This document shows positions 14,580 to 22,765 of a DNA stretch of 64,000 nucleotides, piece by piece; position 1 is the stretch's first letter; every line of letters begins with the position of its first letter. The DNA comes from an uncultured Collinsella sp. (GTDB taxonomy: Bacteria > Actinomycetota > Coriobacteriia > Coriobacteriales > Coriobacteriaceae). A program made the position numbers and the translations under genes. The stretch is taken from assembly GCA_958415525.1 (NCBI GenBank), contig CATYZE010000010.1, positions 1 through 64,000 on the forward strand, read 5' to 3'. The notes beneath the pieces were generated by a model. The model was given only the letters and a program-made list of their open reading frames with translations. It searched no databases and had not been told where the DNA came from.

Positions 14580-14875
14580 AGAGTCCCCTTCACCATTTAT
14601 CTCCGAAAGTGCGGGGAAAAATCGAAACTTGCCGAGCACACACCGATTTTTGGCAACAAAACCGCAGGTCGCGGGTGCCCAAAACTAGGGTCTGGTCGAC
14701 AGGTCTCGTTTTCTCACCGCACTTCCGGATTGGGCGCTCATTTTGGACTCTCGAAGCCCCCACATCCTCTAAAAAAGTTCTTAAAACAGCCTTAAAGGCG
14801 TTCCAACTCGCGTTGACAGCGTAAAATACGCATGTTTGACTATGACAGAAGTGGATTTTAGGGGAGGAGTACGCC
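14580..14875. other. Island/core boundary region upstream of the Pel operon
   Basis: About 300 bp. It contains the second type A element (14602-14729) and then the upstream region of pelD. A TTGACA box at 14813-14818 is followed by GCGTAAAATACGC, a small inverted repeat, but no good -10 stands at the right distance. GGGGAGGAG at 14861-14869 is the pelD ribosome site. Confidence 0.5.
14602..14729. repeat. Type A terminal-inverted-repeat element, copy 2
   Basis: 128 bp, same length as the copy at 1925-2052. The left end TCCGAAAGTGCGGGGAAAAA is complementary to the right end with a few mismatches (CACCGCACTTCCGGA at 14715-14729). The interior words GCCGAGCACA and CAACAAAACCGCAGGTCG are shared with copy 1. 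Confidence 0.8.
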
Positions 14876-17014
14876 ATGGAGGTGCTGGTTGTTGGCAACA
14901 CCGCATATGTTGACGATGACTTTTGCGCCAAGGCATTCCCTGGGGACCACGTTAAGGTTGTAGCTGCGCAGGAAGCGCGCCGCGATGAGTCGTCGCCCCA
15001 TGCCTCGTGGAAAGAGTTGCTTCAGCACTTGGAGCAGGCCTACGAGTTCGACCGCGTGGTCTACCTGTCTAATTACCTTACCCCGCATACCGATACCGTG
15101 GGCGATATCGAGCTACTGCGCTCGGTCTTTCGTACGTGCGCGGGTCGCCGGGTCCAACTACTGTATGTAGCGGGGCCCGCGGGTGCCGAGGGTGCCGCCG
15201 ATGCCGCGGGGCGAACGGGCAAGGGCATTATCGCGCACGCAGCCAACGACCTGTGCCGCTACTACGCTGCTCGCGAGGGCGTTCAGACCAAGATCCTGCG
15301 CGTGCCGTTCCTGTATACCGCGTCTGCCGCGCTGGAGGACCCGTTTTTGGTGCCGCTGTTCGACGCATGCTCAACCGGATCGGCCGCTCTGCAGGGCGCG
15401 CAGGATGCGGCATTTCCCCTGCTGTGTGCCGAGGAGCTTTCGGTGCTGGTGCGCCGTATCTTCGACAGCTGGAATGGTAACTTTGAGACGCTCGACGTAG
15501 CCGATACCTTCCATCACACGGTGGGTGAGGTGGGCGAGGCCCTTCAGGCGCTGTTCCCAGGGCTCTCAGTTGCCTATGGCGATTCTGCCGGCTACGCCCT
15601 GCCCGCCAGCGACGTCGCTCGCGTGCGCTATGGCTGGTTTCAGCGCTACGACTTGCTGCGCGACCTCTCGACCATTCAGGCTCGCTGGGATGCTGGCCGT
15701 GCAAAGAAGGTCAACCCTTTGCGCGCGGCCATCGACCGCATTCAAATGCGCACGCTGCCTGTCAAATGCCTGGAGACGGCAGCCGCCTGGGTGCTCTTTG
15801 AAGTGCTGGAGCGCTTGTTCTCCCAATCGACCCAGCTCAACGTGCTCGATTATCGCCTGCTCTACGTGGTGCTCATCGGCACGCTGTATGGCTTGGACTT
15901 TGGCCTGGTTGCGGCGCTGCTGGCGTCGGTGGGTTTGGCCGCGAGTTACTTTACTCTGTACGGCTATACCTTCCAGGGCCTGTTCTACGAGCCGTCCAAC
16001 TGGCTGCCGTTTATTGCGTACTTTGTTGTGGGTGCCGTGTGCGGCTATGTGCAGCTGCGCAACAGCGAAGCCATTAGGGCGGAGCGCGATCAAAACGAGC
16101 TCGTGCGCAACCGCAATACGTTCCTTACGCAGCTCTACCACGACGCGATCGAGGACAAGCGCGCGTACAGGCGCCAGATCGTGGGTCGCCACGACAGCTT
16201 TGGCAAGATCTTTGCCGTGACGCAGGAGCTCGACGTGTTCAACCCACGCGACATCTATCGCAAGTGCTGCGAGCTTCTGGGCGAGATCCTCGAGAACGAT
16301 TCGGTGACGATCTACCATGTTTCGGGCGGGGCATTTGCACGCCTGGTGGCAGCAAGTCCTGCGATTGCCGAAGATGCCGCACGCTCGCTCACGCTTGAGC
16401 AGCTTGCACCTCTTTTGGGCGACGGGGGTCGTTCGAATCTGTGGGTGAACCGCGAGCTGACGCCGGGGCTTCCCATGTTTGGATACACGATCGAGCGCGA
16501 CGGGGCACCCGCCGTGTTGATCTTTGTACGTCGCGCGGCCGAAAACCAAATGACCCTCTATTATCAAAACTTGTTCCGCATCTTGTGCGGCCTGGTCGAA
16601 AGCGCGCTGGGCCGTGCCTTTGACTACGAGGCGGTGGCACAGGATAAACGCTGCGTTGACGGCACTTGCGTGCTCAAGCAGGCTGCCTTTGGCCAAGAGC
16701 TCGCGGCCGAGCAGGCGCTGGCAGATGGCAAGATGGGCAGCTTTTTGCTCCTGCGCGTGGTACCGGGCATGGAGCCTGTCGGCGAGCTGATGGGCGCAAT
16801 TGGGTCGGCAATCCGCGAGAGCGATGCGGCGGGCTTGGTCGACGGCGACGTGCTTTACCTGCTTATGCGCCAGGCAAAGGCGTGCGATCTGCCCATTATC
16901 CGCGAGCGCCTGAGCGCAAAGCAGATTGCGGTGGAGCCCGTCGACGGCGAGGACATCGTGGCGCTGCTGCAGCACATTGCTGACACCGGTGACGGTGAGG
17001 GGGATGCCGCTTGA
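14876..17014 (+). CDS. pelD: PelD-like cyclic-di-GMP receptor with an N-terminal epimerase-like domain
   Basis: 712 aa. Residues 1-270 look like an NAD-epimerase/SDR-type fold (MEVLVVGNTAYVDD start, VYLSNYLTPHTD, ILRVPFLYT) without the usual catalytic Tyr-x3-Lys that I can see. Residues 300-400 contain about four membrane helices, followed by a coiled coil, a GAF domain (about 440-570) and a C-terminal degenerate GGDEF domain. There, RESD at 647-650 is spaced five residues before DGDVL at 656-660, which stands in place of GGDEF: the I-site survives and the active site is lost. That is how PelD binds cyclic-di-GMP to switch on Pel secretion. It overlaps pelE by 4 bp. The call rests on domain order and operon context. 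Confidence 0.78.
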   Translation: MEVLVVGNTAYVDDDFCAKAFPGDHVKVVAAQEARRDESSPHASWKELLQHLEQAYEFDRVVYLSNYLTPHTDTVGDIELLRSVFRTCAGRRVQLLYVAGPAGAEGAADAAGRTGKGIIAHAANDLCRYYAAREGVQTKILRVPFLYTASAALEDPFLVPLFDACSTGSAALQGAQDAAFPLLCAEELSVLVRRIFDSWNGNFETLDVADTFHHTVGEVGEALQALFPGLSVAYGDSAGYALPASDVARVRYGWFQRYDLLRDLSTIQARWDAGRAKKVNPLRAAIDRIQMRTLPVKCLETAAAWVLFEVLERLFSQSTQLNVLDYRLLYVVLIGTLYGLDFGLVAALLASVGLAASYFTLYGYTFQGLFYEPSNWLPFIAYFVVGAVCGYVQLRNSEAIRAERDQNELVRNRNTFLTQLYHDAIEDKRAYRRQIVGRHDSFGKIFAVTQELDVFNPRDIYRKCCELLGEILENDSVTIYHVSGGAFARLVAASPAIAEDAARSLTLEQLAPLLGDGGRSNLWVNRELTPGLPMFGYTIERDGAPAVLIFVRRAAENQMTLYYQNLFRILCGLVESALGRAFDYEAVAQDKRCVDGTCVLKQAAFGQELAAEQALADGKMGSFLLLRVVPGMEPVGELMGAIGSAIRESDAAGLVDGDVLYLLMRQAKACDLPIIRERLSAKQIAVEPVDGEDIVALLQHIADTGDGEGDAA

Positions 17015-17916
17015 TCTCGCTTGTCGTTGCTGCCGTCTTGCTGTTGATTCATTCGCTGGTTTGCCTGGTGCTGTGGACGCTTATGAAGTTGGGCCTGCTG
17101 CCGGTGCGCGGGCACATGCTGGCTGTGATAGTGCTGGTGCCGCTGTGGGGCCCGTTGCTGGTGGTTCTGCTATCGGTCCGCGGCGCGGTGTTTGGCGAGG
17201 GGCTGAAAGAGTCTGCGCTGGAGTCGCTGCGCTTCAACGACGACCTGCATCGCAGCATCCTAGTGCACGAACGTGATGCCGATGCAGGCGTAGTGCCGCT
17301 CGAGGAGGCGCTCATCGTCAACGACCCGGCAGAACGGCGCCGACTAATGCTCTCCATGCTCACCGAGGAGCCCGACGCGTACCTGGCGCAGCTGCAGGCG
17401 GCTAAGCTTAACGACGACGTTGAGGTGGCTCACTATGCCGCGACGGCGGTGGCGCAGATCTCCAAGGAGTCCGACCTTAAACTGCAGCAGCTGGAGCGTG
17501 CCTTTAAGACGGACCCGAGCGCGCAAAACCTCAACGAATACTGCGATTTTCTTGGTGAATACTTGGGCTCGGGCTTGGCTGAGGGACGCGTGGCTCAGAT
17601 TCAGCGCCAACAGTACGCGCGCCTGCTTGCGCGTCGTTGCGAGCGCGAGGACACCCTTGAGCTTCGCATTCGATACGCGACGGCGCTGGCCGATGTCGGA
17701 CAGATCGACGAGGCGCAGGCCGTGTCCGACCAGCTGGTGCTCGATGTGCCCGAGGAGCAGGAGGTTTGGATGCTTTGCCTGCGCCTTGCGGTGATGCGCC
17801 GCGACGGTGACGAAGTCCACCGCGTGATCGATGCGATTGACAAACAGTATGTATACTTGAGCGCCGCCAACCGCGAGGAACTGGCGTTTTGGCGCAACGG
17901 AGAGGAGGCCCGATGA
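17011..17916 (+). CDS. pelE: PelE-like membrane protein with TPR-type repeats
   Basis: 301 aa. TTG 17011 overlaps the pelD stop (TTGA) and is preceded by GAGGGGG. Two hydrophobic helices lie at about residues 2-24 and 35-57 (LAVIVLVPLWGPLLVVLLSV). The cytosolic remainder (60-300) consists of paired amphipathic helices of TPR type. In Pel systems PelE joins PelD and PelG into the inner-membrane complex that drives synthesis and transport. The assignment relies on topology and position between pelD and the deacetylase; the sequence itself is weakly conserved in the family. It overlaps the next gene by 4 bp (ATGA). Confidence 0.65.
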   Translation: MISLVVAAVLLLIHSLVCLVLWTLMKLGLLPVRGHMLAVIVLVPLWGPLLVVLLSVRGAVFGEGLKESALESLRFNDDLHRSILVHERDADAGVVPLEEALIVNDPAERRRLMLSMLTEEPDAYLAQLQAAKLNDDVEVAHYAATAVAQISKESDLKLQQLERAFKTDPSAQNLNEYCDFLGEYLGSGLAEGRVAQIQRQQYARLLARRCEREDTLELRIRYATALADVGQIDEAQAVSDQLVLDVPEEQEVWMLCLRLAVMRRDGDEVHRVIDAIDKQYVYLSAANREELAFWRNGEEAR

Positions 17917-19793
17917 GCGTGGTGCAGCATATCCGCGACCGTGCGGGCCATTTTCGCTGGATGGGACTTCTCGTGGTGTGGGCTGTCTTTATTGCCATGG
18001 CGGCCGTGCTGCTGGTGGAGCGTGCCGGCGTGCAGTACAGTGCGGGCCAGCATAAGCTGGGGATGCTTGCCGCCAACGATGCGGTGCCGGCCTCCTCGGC
18101 AATATTTGGCCAAAAGCCCACGTGCCTGGTCATTACCGACTCTGACCAAGCTAGCGTCGAGGACGTAAAGGAGCAGTTCGACCAGATCTTGCTCGACATG
18201 AAGGTCGCGCATCGCGATGTGGACCTTGCCCTGGATGGCGAGGATGCCATTCCCTCGCTGACCTCCTTCGATCGCGTGATTTTGCTCATGCCGTCGCTCG
18301 ATGGCCTCGGTACGCACCTGAGCGACATTATGAGTTGGGTGAGTGCCGGTGGTTCGCTTATGCTCGCCATGCCGCCGGATAACTCGAGTTATCTGCAAGT
18401 GATTGCCCCCAAGCTTGGCATTGAATCGGCCGGATATGACTATGTAAAAGCCGAAGGCATTGTGCCGAGCGAGGACTTTATGGTGGGCGGGGGAGAGCGC
18501 TACGAGCTCTCGGACCCCTTTGATTCGTCGCTTTCGGTTTCGCTGCGCGAGACGGCTCGTGTGTGGGCTAAGACCGGCGATGCGGGCGCCCCGCTCATTT
18601 GGTCGAATGATTGGGGAAGCGGACGCACCGTGGTGTGCAATATCGGCATCTACGACAAGGTCATGCGTGGTTTTTACGCCGCGGCGATCAGCCTGCTGGG
18701 CGATGCCACGGCCTACCCCGTCATCAACAGCGCCGTCTTCTATCTGGACGACTTTCCCAGCCCCGTGCCCTCGGGCGACGGCACCTACATCAAGCGCGAC
18801 TACGGGCTTTCTATCGCCGACTTTTATGCCAAGGTCTGGTGGCCCGATCTGCAAAAGCTCGCGCAAAAATATGGCGTTCGCTTTACCGGCGTGATGATTG
18901 AAAACTACGAGGACGCGGTCAACCAGACCGAGCCCGCGCGCCAGGCCGATACCACGCAGTTCCGCTACTTTGGCGGCATGCTGCTGCAGATGGGCGGAGA
19001 GCTGGGTTTCCACGGCTACAACCATCAGCCGCTTGCGCTCTGGGACACCGACTATGGTACGTTGTACGTCTACAAGACCTGGAAGAACAAAGAGACGCTC
19101 GTCGCTTCGCTCAACGAGCTTATCGCCTTTCAGGACGAGGTGCTGCCCAACGCGCACGGCTCGGTCTACGTTCCGCCGTCGAATATCCTTTCGGCCCGTG
19201 CACGCAAGCTTATCGGTACCGACGTTCCGCGCATTAAGACCATCGCCAGTACGTATTTTGAGGATGGCACCGACCTGCCGTACGTGCAGGAGTTTGGCGT
19301 GGCGAGCGACGGCATTGTGGAGCAGCCGCGCATTGTCTCGGGCGGCATGGTCGGCGATTCCTATATGCGCCTGGCTGCCGTGTCCGAGCTCAACATGCAC
19401 TACGTAAGCACGCACTTTATGCATCCGGACGATCTGCTCGATCCCGATCGCGGCGCCAAGGAGGGCTGGGAGGTCTACAAGGGCGGCCTGACCGACTACC
19501 TGGACTGGCTTAGCAAGTCTGCGCCCGACCTGCGGCGTCAGACCGGTTCGGAATGCTCGGGCGCCATCCAGCGCTTTTCGTCCGTGACGGTGAGCGTGGA
19601 TACCAGCGCGGATTCCTGGACGCTCAGCCTGGGCAATTTCCACGACGAGGCTTGGCTCATGCTCCGCGCCAACAACGACGAGCCGGGTGCAGTCACGGGT
19701 GGCGAGATTACGCATCTGACGGGCGATCTGTACCTGGTTAAAGCCACGGACAAGACGGTGACCATTGCACGCAAGGAGGGTGGCAACAAATGA
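17913..19793 (+). CDS. pelA: PelA-like polysaccharide deacetylase (DUF2194-type)
   Basis: 626 aa from ATG 17913, after AGAGGAGG. A single membrane anchor lies at about residues 14-34. Residues 60-240 resemble a glutamine-amidotransferase-like domain (LVITDSDQAS, FDRVILLMPSLDGLG). The deacetylase part has FYLDDFPSP with D279 and D280, and HGYNH at 367-371, the H-x3-H metal pair of NodB-type carbohydrate esterases. A beta-sandwich tail follows. It probably removes acetyl groups from the growing GalNAc/GlcNAc-type polymer outside the membrane. No glycosidase domain is present, so it corresponds to the deacetylase half of the Gram-negative PelA. The gene overlaps both neighbours by 4 bp. Confidence 0.72.
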   Translation: MSVVQHIRDRAGHFRWMGLLVVWAVFIAMAAVLLVERAGVQYSAGQHKLGMLAANDAVPASSAIFGQKPTCLVITDSDQASVEDVKEQFDQILLDMKVAHRDVDLALDGEDAIPSLTSFDRVILLMPSLDGLGTHLSDIMSWVSAGGSLMLAMPPDNSSYLQVIAPKLGIESAGYDYVKAEGIVPSEDFMVGGGERYELSDPFDSSLSVSLRETARVWAKTGDAGAPLIWSNDWGSGRTVVCNIGIYDKVMRGFYAAAISLLGDATAYPVINSAVFYLDDFPSPVPSGDGTYIKRDYGLSIADFYAKVWWPDLQKLAQKYGVRFTGVMIENYEDAVNQTEPARQADTTQFRYFGGMLLQMGGELGFHGYNHQPLALWDTDYGTLYVYKTWKNKETLVASLNELIAFQDEVLPNAHGSVYVPPSNILSARARKLIGTDVPRIKTIASTYFEDGTDLPYVQEFGVASDGIVEQPRIVSGGMVGDSYMRLAAVSELNMHYVSTHFMHPDDLLDPDRGAKEGWEVYKGGLTDYLDWLSKSAPDLRRQTGSECSGAIQRFSSVTVSVDTSADSWTLSLGNFHDEAWLMLRANNDEPGAVTGGEITHLTGDLYLVKATDKTVTIARKEGGNK

Positions 19794-21217
19794 GAATCTG
19801 TTTGGTACTCGAGGGTTGCTACCCCTATGTGCACGGCGGAGTGTCCACCTGGATGCACGGCTACATACAGGCCATGCCCGAGCACGAGTTTGTGCTGTGG
19901 GTGATTGGCGCGCATGCTGCCGACCGCGGCAAGTTTGTCTACGAGCTGCCCGGCAACGTGGTCGAGGTACACGAGGTATTTCTGGACGATGCCCTGCGGC
20001 TTTCGGGCGAGCAAGAAGAGGCCGACTTTAACGCCCGCGAGCGCGAGGCGCTGCGCCGCCTGGTGTCGCTTTCTAATCCGGACTGGGACGTGTTGTTCGA
20101 TATCTTCCAGCGCCGTCGCGTGCATCCGCTCTCGTTTTTGCAGAGCCGCACGTTTATGGATATCTTTCGCGACGTGTGCCTGGCCGAGTACCCCTACACG
20201 CCTTTTGCCGACGCATTCCACACTATGCGCTCCATGTTGCTGCCCGTGCTCTACCTGCTGGGCAGCGAGGTGCCGGTGGCCGATGTGTACCACGCCATCT
20301 CGACCGGCTACGGCGGCCTGCTCGCCTGCCTGGGCTCAAGCGTTCACCAGGCTCCGGTGCTGCTGACCGAGCACGGCATCTATACCCGCGAGCGCGAGGA
20401 AGAGATCATTCGCGCCGACTGGGTGGTGCCGTCGTTTAAGGACCGCTGGATTCGCTTTTTCTACCTGCTTTCGGAGGAGATCTACCGCCGCGCCTTCCGT
20501 GTGACGAGCTTGTTCCATAACGCCCGCAAGACGCAGATCGATATGGGCTGCGATGCGGACAAATGCCTGGTCATTCCCAATGGCATCCAGTTCGACCGCT
20601 TTAAGGACATTCCCTTAAAGCCCGATGACGGCTGGGTGGACATTGGCGCGGTGGTGCGTCTGGCGCCCATCAAGGACGTCAAGACCATGATTTACGCCTT
20701 CTTTGAGCTGCACGAGCGCCTGCCCAAGGTGCGCCTGCACATCATGGGCGGCGTGGACGACGAGGAGTACGGTGCCGAGTGCCATGCGCTCGTCGATACC
20801 CTGGGCGTGTGCGATCTGATCTTTACCGGGCGCGTCAACGTGGTCGAGTACATGGAAAAGCTCGACTTTACCATTTTGACGAGCATCTCCGAGGGCCAGC
20901 CGCTCAGCGTGCTGGAGTCGCTTGCGGCGCGCCGTCCCTGCGTGACGACCGAGGTGGGCTGCTGCCGCGAGCTGCTCGAAGGCGCCCCGGGCGATGACTT
21001 TGGCGTTGCAGGTTTTTTGACGCCGCCTATGTATCGCAAGGGCTTGGCCGATGCCATGGAGCGCATGTGCGCGAGCCGTGCCCGCTGTATCGAGATGGGG
21101 GAGCGCGGTCAGCGTCGCGTCGCCACGTACTTTTTGCACGAGCAGATGCTCGCCAACTATCGCGCGCTGTACGACGAGACGGCGCGTGCGTTTGACCTGC
21201 CCAGAGAGGGGGAGTAG
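19790..21217 (+). CDS. pelF: PelF glycosyltransferase
   Basis: 475 aa. CLVLEGCYPYVHGGVSTWMHGYI at the N-terminus (acceptor domain of a GT-B fold) is the signature of PelF, a cytosolic GT4-family enzyme that builds the Pel chain from UDP-sugars. The donor site carries E368 and E376 in EGQPLSVLE (E-x7-E), followed by SLAARRPCVTTEVG. The length fits the family (about 470-510). It starts inside the stop of the deacetylase gene (ATGA) and ends 3 bp before pelG. This is the most conserved gene of the cluster and the basis for calling the whole operon Pel. Confidence 0.92.
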   Translation: MRICLVLEGCYPYVHGGVSTWMHGYIQAMPEHEFVLWVIGAHAADRGKFVYELPGNVVEVHEVFLDDALRLSGEQEEADFNAREREALRRLVSLSNPDWDVLFDIFQRRRVHPLSFLQSRTFMDIFRDVCLAEYPYTPFADAFHTMRSMLLPVLYLLGSEVPVADVYHAISTGYGGLLACLGSSVHQAPVLLTEHGIYTREREEEIIRADWVVPSFKDRWIRFFYLLSEEIYRRAFRVTSLFHNARKTQIDMGCDADKCLVIPNGIQFDRFKDIPLKPDDGWVDIGAVVRLAPIKDVKTMIYAFFELHERLPKVRLHIMGGVDDEEYGAECHALVDTLGVCDLIFTGRVNVVEYMEKLDFTILTSISEGQPLSVLESLAARRPCVTTEVGCCRELLEGAPGDDFGVAGFLTPPMYRKGLADAMERMCASRARCIEMGERGQRRVATYFLHEQMLANYRALYDETARAFDLPREGE

Positions 21218-21220
21218 CCG

Positions 21221-22765
21221 GTGGCCGGAATCGGTTTTGAGCTCAAACGCCTGTTTAGGCGCAAGGGTCTGTTTGCCACGATGCGCGCCTATGGCTACGC
21301 CGGCATTGTGTGCACGGGCCCCATGCTGCTGGGTGTGCTGCTCCAGGTGGGTATCTTGGTGCTGTGCGGTCTGTGGGGCGTGGGGCGCGCCAACCAGGAC
21401 CTGCTGGTGTGCATGGTGACCTATACGCTGCTGGCGTCGCTCACGCTCACGAGCTTTTTCTCCATGCCGGTCACGCGCTTTTTGGCCGACATGCTTTTTG
21501 CCGAGCGCGAGGATGAGATCTTGCCTTCGTTTTGGGGATCTAATGCCATCATGCTCGTTGCGGGCACGGTGCTCTACGGCGTCTTTTTGCTGTTCTCGGG
21601 CGCCACGCTGCTGCAGGGGCTGCTGTGCCTGTGGCTGTTCAACATTATGATCGTCAACTGGAATGGCATGAGCTACCTCACGGCCATCAAGGATTATCGT
21701 GGCATTTTGTGCAGCTTTGCGGCCGCCATTGGCGTGGCGTGCCTGTGCGCCCTGGCAGCGCTGGCGCTGGGACTGCCGCCGGTCGAGGGCCTGTTGGCGT
21801 CAATCGCCCTAGGCTACGGCGTCATGCTCGCCTGGGATGTGGTACTGCTGTACCGGTATTTTCCACGGAGTGACCGGAGTCCCTGGCGTTTTTTGCGCTG
21901 GCTCGACCAATTTATGCCGCTTGCGCTTACGGGGCTGTTTACCAACTTGGGGCTTTTCGCACACCTGGTTATTATCTGGGCGGGCCCTATTGGCGTGCAG
22001 ATCAAAGGTCTTTTTTACGGGGCTCCTTACCATGACGTGCCCGCACTCATTGCGTTTTTGACCACACTCGTCACGACCGTCAACTTTGTGGTGTCGGTCG
22101 AGGTCAATTTCTATCCGCGCTACCGTGACTACTACAGCCTGTTTAACGACGGCGGCGTGGTGGGCGATATTGTGGTGGCCGAGGAGGAGATGCTCTCCAC
22201 GCTCAACAGCGAACTGCGCTTTTGCGCGCTCAAGCAGCTGTTTGTGACCGCGGCGGTCATTTCGCTCGAGACCACAGTGCTCTCGGCCCTGCCTCTGGGC
22301 TTTAACAACCTTATGCACGGGTATTTTCGAACGCTATGCGTAGGCTACGGCCTGTATGCCGTGGGCAACACGATCCTGCTTATCTTGCTGTACTTTACCG
22401 ACTACAAGGGAGCCGTTCTGGCCTCGGGCCTGTTTGCCGGTGTGGCAGGGCTGGCGACCGCCGTGTCGTTGCTTTTGCCGCAGCAGTTTTACGGCTTTGG
22501 CTTTTTGTTGGGTGCGGTGGTGTTTTTTATCGTGGCCCTGCTGCGGCTCGATACCTATACCGCCAACTTGCCGTATCGTATCCTGAGCCAGCAGCCCATT
22601 GTGGCGACCGACAAAACGGGTCGCTTTACACAGCTGGGCTGCTTGCTCGACCGTGCCGAGCAGCGCTTTGAGGAGTGCCGCCGCAAGGGCGTGCCGCACG
22701 GCGCGTTTCAGCGCGCAGTAGTTCGCGTGTATCGCAACCATTGGGGAGGTTCTGATGATCGATAA
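21221..22765 (+). CDS. pelG: PelG polysaccharide transporter
   Basis: 514 aa from GTG 21221. AGIGFELKRLFRRKGLF is the conserved PelG start, and about twelve hydrophobic helices follow. PelG is a Wzx/MATE-like flippase of the MOP superfamily that moves the polymer across the membrane with PelD and PelE. Charged loops such as SVEVNFYPRYRDYYSLFNDGG (a PelG feature) are present. The last 10 bases overlap the start of the CotH gene. Length and topology agree with the family. Confidence 0.9.
   Translation: MAGIGFELKRLFRRKGLFATMRAYGYAGIVCTGPMLLGVLLQVGILVLCGLWGVGRANQDLLVCMVTYTLLASLTLTSFFSMPVTRFLADMLFAEREDEILPSFWGSNAIMLVAGTVLYGVFLLFSGATLLQGLLCLWLFNIMIVNWNGMSYLTAIKDYRGILCSFAAAIGVACLCALAALALGLPPVEGLLASIALGYGVMLAWDVVLLYRYFPRSDRSPWRFLRWLDQFMPLALTGLFTNLGLFAHLVIIWAGPIGVQIKGLFYGAPYHDVPALIAFLTTLVTTVNFVVSVEVNFYPRYRDYYSLFNDGGVVGDIVVAEEEMLSTLNSELRFCALKQLFVTAAVISLETTVLSALPLGFNNLMHGYFRTLCVGYGLYAVGNTILLILLYFTDYKGAVLASGLFAGVAGLATAVSLLLPQQFYGFGFLLGAVVFFIVALLRLDTYTANLPYRILSQQPIVATDKTGRFTQLGCLLDRAEQRFEECRRKGVPHGAFQRAVVRVYRNHWGGSDDR

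Noticed and set aside
1925..14729. CRISPR array
   Set aside because: The repeated elements are few, about 127 bp long, widely spaced and have inverted ends. No short, regularly spaced direct repeats are present anywhere in the window.
14876..17014. Active diguanylate cyclase in PelD
   Set aside because: The GGDEF position reads DGDVL, so the metal and catalytic residues are missing. Only the I-site RESD remains.
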